NCBI GenBank assembly: GCA_031255325.1
Contig: JAIRST010000036.1
Coordinates: forward strand, 1-19,562
Reading direction: 5' to 3'
Length of the DNA stretch: 19,562 bases
Source of the DNA: Holosporales bacterium
Lineage (GTDB): Bacteria; Pseudomonadota; Alphaproteobacteria; UBA3830; JAIRMZ01
Below the pieces are notes generated by a model, which saw nothing but the letters and a program-made list of their open reading frames with translations, ran no database searches and was not told the origin of the DNA. Below are positions 14,277 to 19,562 of the stretch, piece after piece. The position numbers and the translations under genes are program-made. How positions within the stretch are numbered: the stretch's first letter is position 1; each line of letters starts with the position of its first letter.

Positions 14277-14305
14277 TGGATACCTTAGATCTCAATCTCT
14301 GTCAA
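14277..14305 (-). promoter_or_regulatory. Strong sigma-70-type promoter for tRNA-Leu and probably the downstream cluster
   Basis: On the minus strand, TTGACA (14305-14300) is followed after exactly 17 bases by TATCCA (14282-14277). The -35 box is consensus. The predicted start of transcription, near 14270, is about 5 bases before the mature tRNA end. No terminator is visible before rnd. Confidence 0.7.
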
Positions 14306-14328
14306 TGAGAAAGCATAAGTATATTTTT

Positions 14329-14389
14329 TATTGCCATATTTTATTTTTACCTATTTTATTATCAAAAAATTTACAAATATATGGCAATA
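14329..14389. repeat. Inverted repeat, 11-base arms, in the AT-rich leader before the gene at 14427
   Basis: TATTGCCATAT (14329-14339) and ATATGGCAATA (14379-14389) are exact reverse complements with a 39-base AT-rich middle. They lie 38 bases before the ATG at 14427 and could be paired operator half sites or a long hairpin. No convincing -35/-10 pair was found for the gene. Confidence 0.55.
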
Positions 14390-14426
14390 TTAAGCTGTAG
14401 AAAAAACGGTAAATAAGAGAATTCTT

Positions 14427-14828
14427 ATGTTGAACAGACAAAAAATGCTATATCAATTCCTTGTAGCAACGTGTATCCTAGGGTATTCGTTTGAGAAAAC
14501 GTTCGCAGAGGAAATGCTAGACGTTGATATAGAAGATGCCGAAGATGAACAGGCTATTGCGGAGCGCGCGGCATTGTACACAGACCGGTCTATCGATGCA
14601 CAAACTAGTGTATTTTTGCGAGATATAAAACGATTTCTACACGGTAATGGAGGGGAAATATCCGATCTTGTACACCGGGGAAAAAAATTGGCGGACAGAC
14701 ATTTTTCAGATGGAGAATATATCATTGGCCGAGAACTCGATGACCTCGTTGAAATCGTTTCTTTAGGAGAAATGGCCACACCGGAATGCTGGGAAACAGT
14801 TGACACACTTATGGATCTTCCGCACTGA
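14427..14828 (+). CDS. Exported protein of unknown function, 133 residues, probably truncated by a frameshift
   Basis: I do not recognise a family. The N-terminus has a signal peptide: basic start (MLNRQK), hydrophobic core (FLVATCILGYSF) and a likely cut after TFA, before EEM. The mature part is acidic at first (EEMLDVDIEDAEDEQ) and then predicted helical, with no cysteine pair or known motif. A second ATG, at codon 7, could also serve as start. The frame ends in TGA at 14826, but coding-like sequence continues beyond in other frames (listed as a pseudogene part), so this is likely the 5' piece of a longer broken gene. The ribosome site is weak (AAGAGA). Export suggests a role at the envelope or towards a host; that is inference. 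Confidence 0.6.
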   Translation: MLNRQKMLYQFLVATCILGYSFEKTFAEEMLDVDIEDAEDEQAIAERAALYTDRSIDAQTSVFLRDIKRFLHGNGGEISDLVHRGKKLADRHFSDGEYIIGRELDDLVEIVSLGEMATPECWETVDTLMDLPH

Positions 14829-15042
14829 CGGATATTTTCAACCGTATGGTGGATGCGGAAATTTTTCTCAATTGATCACCAGAAGGAGAAGTATATTATA
14901 TTTTAGGAGAGTTTTTTAAGCTAAGTATTGTAAAGGGTTTTGCAGGACAGAATACTTATTGTCCAATGATTATAATGTGTTCATTCAAGCCATAAAACAA
15001 CAAAAAGACGAACAGGTACAAAAGAACACTCGTATATGGTAG
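14825..15042 (+). pseudogene. Frameshifted 3' remnant of the exported-protein gene
   Basis: Directly after HIS133 of the upstream ORF another frame reads LTDIFNRMVDAEIFLN (from 14825), stops at TGA 14873, and continues SPEGEVYYILGEFFKLSIVK. The next frame then gives YLLSNDYNVFIQAIKQQK and more, ending in TAG at 15040-15042. Together with the 133-residue ORF this looks like one gene of roughly 200 codons hit by at least two frameshifts and a stop. Composition and continuity are the only evidence; I know no homologue. Confidence 0.5.
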
Positions 15043-15096
15043 CTATTAGGTGCGTGAACCACACACGCCCCGTATATTTAAAAGGAAACACTGTAC

Positions 15097-16110
15097 ATGA
15101 GCCTATGTACATACAAAGTGGAGACGTCTTCTGTAGGAAAGCGTCTTGATCAGTTTCTGGCGGAAGCTATAGGCACCTCTCGAGCGCAGACGCAGAAATT
15201 TATTAAAACAGATAGAGTGCATTTTATGCCTTGTAAGATAGAAGCGAACACGGATATTCCCTCTTTATGTTCTACAACCTCTCTTTCGCCCTCTTACCAT
15301 GTGCGTCTAGGAGATCTCTTTGCTTTTGATCAACATGCTTTAACAACGACAGAGGAAACACTTACCCCTTATCCTATGGCGTTGGAGATTTTATTTGAAG
15401 ATGCGGATATTATTGTTTTAAACAAGCCAGCTGGACTGGTTGTTCATCCAGGAGCCGGAACTCGAGAACCTGCGCTTGTACAAGGTCTGTTGGCTTATAC
15501 AAAAGGGCAGCTTTCTAATTGCGGAGATCCTATCCGTCCGGGCATCGTGCATCGCTTAGATAAAGACACAAGCGGTGTGATGGTCGTGGCGAAAACAAAT
15601 ACTGCCCATCAAAGATTAGCGCAACAATTTGCAGTGCATACTTTGCTGCGCCAATACACAGCATTTTGTTGGGGGAAACTTTCTCCTCTCTCCGGAGAAA
15701 TGATAACGCAAATAGGCCGTCATCCTGTTAATCGCCAAAAAAGGATCGTTTTACCTGCAGGCGGCAAGCGCGCCCATACAGTATACTGCACACAGCAGGT
15801 TTTTATGCATCCTATTGCCTCTGAAATACAGTGCGAACTAAAAACAGGCAGAACGCATCAGGTGCGTGTACACCTAAGTAACGCAAGATGTCCTGTAATC
15901 GGAGATCCTTTATACACCCGTAAACGCTCTGTTGGCATAACAAAAAATCCAATACTTCAAGATATCTTTGCCTTTCCAAGGCAGGCTTTACACGCAACAA
16001 CGCTAGGATTCACGCATCCCACAACCAACCAAGAAGTGCTTTTTACTTCTCCCTTGCCTGCCGACCTTTTGCACTTAAAAGCATGCCTAGAAATGTTGGC
16101 TTGCGCATAA
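15097..16110 (+). CDS. rluD: Ribosomal large-subunit pseudouridine synthase, RluC/RluD type
   Basis: The enzyme isomerises specific uridines of 23S rRNA to pseudouridine. An N-terminal S4 RNA-binding domain (about residues 10-70: SVGKRLDQFLAEAIGTSRAQ) leads to the RluA-family catalytic domain. That domain shows ILFEDADIIVLNKPAGLVVHPG (in two parts, around 90-112), the catalytic motif HRLDKDTSG (His152 to Gly160, with Asp155 the nucleophile) and LKTGRTHQVRVHL. The 337 residues fit RluD. The ATG at 15097 has AAAAGGAAA upstream. RluC and RluD are hard to tell apart by eye; RluD is preferred by length and overall pattern. Confidence 0.9.
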   Translation: MSLCTYKVETSSVGKRLDQFLAEAIGTSRAQTQKFIKTDRVHFMPCKIEANTDIPSLCSTTSLSPSYHVRLGDLFAFDQHALTTTEETLTPYPMALEILFEDADIIVLNKPAGLVVHPGAGTREPALVQGLLAYTKGQLSNCGDPIRPGIVHRLDKDTSGVMVVAKTNTAHQRLAQQFAVHTLLRQYTAFCWGKLSPLSGEMITQIGRHPVNRQKRIVLPAGGKRAHTVYCTQQVFMHPIASEIQCELKTGRTHQVRVHLSNARCPVIGDPLYTRKRSVGITKNPILQDIFAFPRQALHATTLGFTHPTTNQEVLFTSPLPADLLHLKACLEMLACA

Positions 16111-16296
16111 AGAAATAAAAACTCCTTTCCTTGATAGGTAATTCACAATTCAATCACTAGCTTGGATGCTTTAACACGATTGCAGGAAGCACTTTTTCAG
16201 AGGACAGATAATAGCTAAAAATGAAACGAAACCAAGAACAGCACATAACTATTAATGAAAATTTAAATTACTATTATATTTTTCTTCATTAAAAAT

Positions 16297-16324
16297 TTGC
16301 ATAACTGTTCTTTATTGTTATAGA
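16297..16324 (+). promoter_or_regulatory. Candidate sigma-70 promoter of the histidine phosphatase gene
   Basis: TTGCAT (16297-16302) is followed after 16 bases by TATAGA (16319-16324). The predicted start, near 16331, leaves a leader of about 27 bases including the ribosome site AGGAG at 16349. The surrounding DNA is very AT-rich, which lowers the weight of the match. Confidence 0.45.
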
Positions 16325-16357
16325 CTACATTTATATAATTCAAAAATGAGGAGCGCC

Positions 16358-17572
16358 ATGTTTCAAGGGCATTTGACACTTAAATGTTTAAAAACTACAG
16401 CTATTTTAAGTGTTGCATTTGTTTTCAATGCAGCGTACGCAATGCTTAAGCAGATACCTGATAATGAGAATGCAAGTAATAGGAATAGAAGTTCTATTTC
16501 TGGGCAAGTCCCAGAGAGTACCTTTTTCATAGTGCGCCACGGAAATACATATGGTGATGATCTTATAAAGGGAACATCAGACGCAGTTATGCACATAAGC
16601 GATCCCACGCGAACATATGCTACTCGTACATTTCCTTTTGATTTTCAGGATCATGATAGTAAACGGCATTGGATTGATTTGTGGATTTTTGTCTGTGACC
16701 ACGTTCAACGTAAAGACACTGATTTCGCTTCTTCCTTGAAAGAGCCTTTCACGGTAGAAATAACAAATCCAGGAAACTTTAGCTTAGTACGAAGGTTCAC
16801 TACACAGTGCCCAGAAATGAACAGCCTAAATAAATTGCAAATCCAGCTCGTTCCATTTACCCTTACATCTAGTGGTGTTTTAGCTGCAGAGAATGCAGCG
16901 GAAAAAATCATCTCTTACATAAAGCTATACAATTTAGTTGGTGTTCCTATCACAATTCTTTACAGTCCGCGCTTAAGAGCGGAGCAAACGGCTCAAAGCA
17001 TTATGCGTTTCCTCGCTAAAAACAATATAACGATTAAGACAATAAACAGTGAACAAAAGTTAGATGACATACAGTTTAGCCCAGAATTTCAGGGACAGGA
17101 CAAGAAAAAATTGATGCGGCGCTTTCCTGATGAAGCTCAAAATTACCAAGAAACTCCAAGTGATTTCCTCGATAATGAGGCATCATGGCAGCTTGTAGAC
17201 TTTCCGAAAATGAACAGCAAAACCCCAAGGGCAGCTTTCAAAGCAAAAATTTTAGGACTCGAAGGAGAAAAAGGATCGTTTAATCGTTCTGAATCACCCT
17301 TTATCGAAATTTGTGTAACGCACAATATAACGGGCGCTCTGATAGTTTCAGAGTACGGTGGATACCGTAATGCTACGCCTATCGATCCAGGTTCTGTAAG
17401 CATGATTACTGTGGTTAAATGTGTACCTCTGTATAACTCACAAGAGCAGGTTTTTCCAAATGAATCAAAAAGGCAGGCGGCTTCGCCAAAGAAGTTTACA
17501 TTAGGCCATTTTGAAAAATCTAAGCGTTCTCATTCTATGGAAAGTATTTCTCAAACAGTTATCCATGAGTGA
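16358..17572 (+). CDS. Exported histidine phosphatase superfamily protein
   Basis: This is a phosphoglycerate-mutase-like (histidine phosphatase) protein of 404 residues with a signal peptide: MFQGHLTLKCLKTTAIL, then a core ending at AYA before Met-Leu-Lys. The family marks are complete. FFIVRHGNTYG carries the phospho-acceptor His61, ILYSPRLRAEQTAQSIM is the second arginine-bearing motif, and EICVTHNITGALIV carries the second histidine, His322. Insertions make it larger than the minimal ~200-residue fold, which fits the acid-phosphatase/phytase-like branch only loosely. An ATG at 16346 is in frame, but AGGAG at 16349 sits correctly for the ATG at 16358. The substrate is unknown; action in the periplasm or outside the cell is inferred. 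The C-terminal ~50 residues are basic and Ser-rich and look variable. Confidence 0.85.
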   Translation: MFQGHLTLKCLKTTAILSVAFVFNAAYAMLKQIPDNENASNRNRSSISGQVPESTFFIVRHGNTYGDDLIKGTSDAVMHISDPTRTYATRTFPFDFQDHDSKRHWIDLWIFVCDHVQRKDTDFASSLKEPFTVEITNPGNFSLVRRFTTQCPEMNSLNKLQIQLVPFTLTSSGVLAAENAAEKIISYIKLYNLVGVPITILYSPRLRAEQTAQSIMRFLAKNNITIKTINSEQKLDDIQFSPEFQGQDKKKLMRRFPDEAQNYQETPSDFLDNEASWQLVDFPKMNSKTPRAAFKAKILGLEGEKGSFNRSESPFIEICVTHNITGALIVSEYGGYRNATPIDPGSVSMITVVKCVPLYNSQEQVFPNESKRQAASPKKFTLGHFEKSKRSHSMESISQTVIHE

Positions 17573-17629
17573 GCTGATGGTAGTGAAAAATCTAATAAAA
17601 ACATACAATGTTAGGAGTGTATGTGATTA

Positions 17630-17658
17630 TTGTCGTAGGAAAAACTTAGGCTTATCCT
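17630..17658 (+). promoter_or_regulatory. Candidate promoter of dnaB
   Basis: TTGTCG (17630-17635), a 17-base spacer and TATCCT (17653-17658) lie just before dnaB. The predicted start, near 17665, would leave a short leader containing GAGGA. Four of six bases match the consensus in each box, so this is modest evidence. Confidence 0.4.
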
Positions 17659-17680
17659 TTCGGAAATTGAGGATTCAAAA

Positions 17681-19153
17681 ATGGGATCGGACTTTTTGGA
17701 AGGATATCAACAAGAAGAGGTCAGCAAGGAAGTTTTCCATAATAAATCCCCTCGTAATCTAGAAGCGGAGCAAGCGCTTCTTGGGGCAATCTTGCTGAAT
17801 AATAAAACCTATGAGACTATTTCTGAATTCCTGCGTCCAGAGCATTTTTCGCATGCGGTGCATGGACGCATTTTTGCTGTTCTAGATATCTTAATTGGCC
17901 GAGGAGAAACGGCAGATCCCATCACACTTAAAGCGTATTTCGAAGGCTCAGAAGAGCTCGAACCTGTTGGGGGAGCTGGATACCTCGTCAACTTAGCAGC
18001 TTCTGTCGTTACCATTTACAACGTTGAAGATTACGGACGACTTATTTACGATCTTTACATACGGCGCCAGGTTATCGCTCTTGGAGAAGAAGCTGTTAAC
18101 AGAGCACGCGCGTTTTCTCCTGAAGAAACTGCCTTGCAGCAAGTAGAATCCATTGAGACAAAACTTTTCGAACTTGCCTCGACTGGTTATGTCCGAGAAG
18201 GTGCCATTCCTTTTGACAAAGCTCTCGTTTCTGCGATTCAGATGGCAGAAAAAGCCTATAAGCGAGATAGCCACGTTTCGGGTATAACAACAGGCTTTGC
18301 AGATTTGGATAGGTGGACAGGAGGATTGCATCCCTCAGATCTCATCATTCTCGCAGGACGGCCTTCTATGGGAAAAACAGCCCTTGCAATGAACATCGGA
18401 TACAATGCTTCCCTTGCAACTCTTAAAAAAGCTGGCGGTGGAGGATGCGTCATTTTTTTTTCTTTGGAAATGTCCTCGGAACAACTTGCTACCCGTTTGC
18501 TCGCTCAGGAAAGCGGTATTTCTTCAGATCGTATTCGGCGCGGAGAAATTCGAAAGGAAGACTTTACAACATTTGTCGAGGTGAGCCGAAATTTATCCCG
18601 TATCCCGTTTTTAATTGACGATACCGCAGCGTTGACTGTTTCTGCGTTAAGAACACGAGCCCGAAGAGCAAAAAGAAAGCATGGCATTGACCTTATTATT
18701 ATCGACTATCTGCAACTGCTCAGCCCTCCTGCAGGAAAGCGTGCAGATGGCCGCGTGCAAGAAATCTCTGAAATCACACGTTCCTTAAAAGCTATTGCAA
18801 AAGATTTAAACGTACCTATCTTAGCTTTGTCGCAACTGTCTCGTGCTGTGGAGCAACGCGATGACAAAAGGCCCCAACTTTCAGATTTGCGGGAATCGGG
18901 TTCTATCGAACAAGATGCAGACATTGTCATGTTTATTTATCGGGATGAATACTATGAAGCGCGCAAAGAGCCTTCTCCTCAAAGTGATAAACATATAGAA
19001 TGGCAAAAGCGTATGTCTACTGTATACAATTTGGCCGACCTTATTATAGCAAAACAGCGTCATGGACCAGTAGGAACGATTCGGCTATTGTACAATAGTA
19101 AAATGACGAAATTCGGGAATTATATAGAGACAACGCGAGTGCTTCATGCTTAA
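17681..19153 (+). CDS. dnaB: Replicative DNA helicase DnaB
   Basis: This hexameric 5'-3' helicase unwinds DNA at the replication fork. The 490 residues are normal. The N-terminal domain (about 25-130) begins NLEAEQALLGAILL and helps in primase and loader contacts. After a linker, the RecA-like domain has GITTGFADLDRWTGGLHPSDL, Walker A GRPSMGKTALAMN (Lys232), FFSLEMSSEQL, Walker B IDLIIIDYLQLL, QISEITRSLK-like loops (here VQEISEITRSLK), LALSQLSRAVEQR and LRESGSIEQDADIVMFIYRDEYY. No intein is inserted. The ATG at 17681 follows GAGGA by 8 bases. Its last 8 bases overlap the alr start, a dnaB-alr order seen in other alphaproteobacteria. Confidence 0.97.
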   Translation: MGSDFLEGYQQEEVSKEVFHNKSPRNLEAEQALLGAILLNNKTYETISEFLRPEHFSHAVHGRIFAVLDILIGRGETADPITLKAYFEGSEELEPVGGAGYLVNLAASVVTIYNVEDYGRLIYDLYIRRQVIALGEEAVNRARAFSPEETALQQVESIETKLFELASTGYVREGAIPFDKALVSAIQMAEKAYKRDSHVSGITTGFADLDRWTGGLHPSDLIILAGRPSMGKTALAMNIGYNASLATLKKAGGGGCVIFFSLEMSSEQLATRLLAQESGISSDRIRRGEIRKEDFTTFVEVSRNLSRIPFLIDDTAALTVSALRTRARRAKRKHGIDLIIIDYLQLLSPPAGKRADGRVQEISEITRSLKAIAKDLNVPILALSQLSRAVEQRDDKRPQLSDLRESGSIEQDADIVMFIYRDEYYEARKEPSPQSDKHIEWQKRMSTVYNLADLIIAKQRHGPVGTIRLLYNSKMTKFGNYIETTRVLHA

Positions 19154-19562
19154 AAATTCTTCTGAGCATGGGCTGTCTCTCCTTCCGGCACATACTCTAT
19201 CAGCCATACAAATTGATCTGACACACGTGCAACATAATTATCGCGTTCTGCAGCAATTTTTAAAAGATTCGGGCAGCATGCAAACACGGTGCGGGGGTGT
19301 TGTTAAGGCGAATGCTTATGGTGTTGGAGCTATTCCTGTTGTTAAAACGTTATACGAGGTTGGATGTCGGGATTTTTTCGTGGCCGATTGCGATGAGGCA
19401 CTCCGTATTCGCTCTTATGTGCCAGAGGGGCGTATTTTCGTCTTTTCAGGATTGATGGCCCATACAGCTCCTCTCTTTATAGAGAACGACTTTATTCCGA
19501 CTCTCTTGCACAAGGAGCAAGTCTTATACTGGCAACGCGAGGCACAACGCTTAAAACGAAAG
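19146..19562 (+). CDS. alr: Alanine racemase, N-terminal part (3' end outside window)
   Basis: This PLP enzyme converts L-alanine to D-alanine for peptidoglycan stem peptides. The frame opens at the ATG at 19146, inside the last codons of dnaB (8-base overlap), and stays open for 139 codons to the window edge. After a short leader, IQIDLTHVQHNYRVLQQFL is the usual start of the barrel. VVKANAYGVGA contains the lysine that binds PLP, near residue 53. FFVADCDEALRIR is the next barrel strand and helix. The C-terminal domain with the second catalytic tyrosine is beyond the window. The overlap suggests translation coupled to dnaB. Confidence 0.93.
   Translation, partial: MLKNSSEHGLSLLPAHTLSAIQIDLTHVQHNYRVLQQFLKDSGSMQTRCGGVVKANAYGVGAIPVVKTLYEVGCRDFFVADCDEALRIRSYVPEGRIFVFSGLMAHTAPLFIENDFIPTLLHKEQVLYWQREAQRLKRK

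Noticed and set aside
16168..16218. Short coding-like frame (LDALTRLQEALFQ...) after rluD
   Set aside because: It has only 18 codons, begins after a stop without a good start, and has no recognisable similarity.
16252..16292. TTAATGAA / TTCATTAA inverted repeat before the histidine phosphatase
   Set aside because: Eight-base AT-only-rich arms in very AT-rich DNA are expected by chance; too weak to list.

Overview
The window looks like a piece of an alphaproteobacterial chromosome, moderately AT-rich. Three gene pairings point there: an FlbD-type sigma-54 activator directly before flhA, dnaB overlapping alr, and an exonuclease-only RNase D. Several traits suggest a host-associated, reducing lineage such as the Holosporales. 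These are mevalonate-pathway genes where most alphaproteobacteria use the MEP route, a DUF2608-like HAD lipoprotein, at least two broken genes, and several exported proteins of unknown role. The taxon is an inference from gene content only.

Left part (1-8618, all + strand). The end of flbD is followed by flhA. Directly after flhA lies a short out-of-frame remnant of flhF. Next come a lipoprotein with a degenerate HAD phosphatase fold (2989-3828), a palindrome-bearing spacer, and pgsA (phosphatidylglycerophosphate synthase). An exported N-acetylmuramoyl-L-alanine amidase and a class A penicillin-binding protein with a long acidic tail follow; these last two overlap by 4 bases.

Middle (8619-14305). 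A 522-base stretch without a recognisable gene is followed by a minus-strand cluster. Read in the direction of transcription it is: a near-consensus promoter, tRNA-Leu(CAG), rnd, a GHMP kinase of the mevalonate pathway, mvaD, a previously unlisted 59-codon ORF, and hppA (proton-pumping pyrophosphatase). From rnd to the small ORF each gene overlaps the next, so rnd, the kinase, mvaD and the small ORF are probably co-transcribed, perhaps led by the tRNA.

Right part (14306-19562, + strand). It holds an exported 133-residue protein whose 3' continuation is frameshifted and broken, then an RluC/RluD-type pseudouridine synthase, an exported histidine phosphatase, dnaB, and the 5' end of alr.

Functional thread: the mevalonate kinase and decarboxylase supply isopentenyl diphosphate for undecaprenyl phosphate, Alr supplies D-alanine, and PBP1A and the amidase build and cut peptidoglycan. 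HppA recovers energy from pyrophosphate. I did not find a clearly new multi-gene system. The best leads are the tRNA-led isoprenoid operon with its small membrane ORF, the degenerate HAD lipoprotein, and the broken exported gene.
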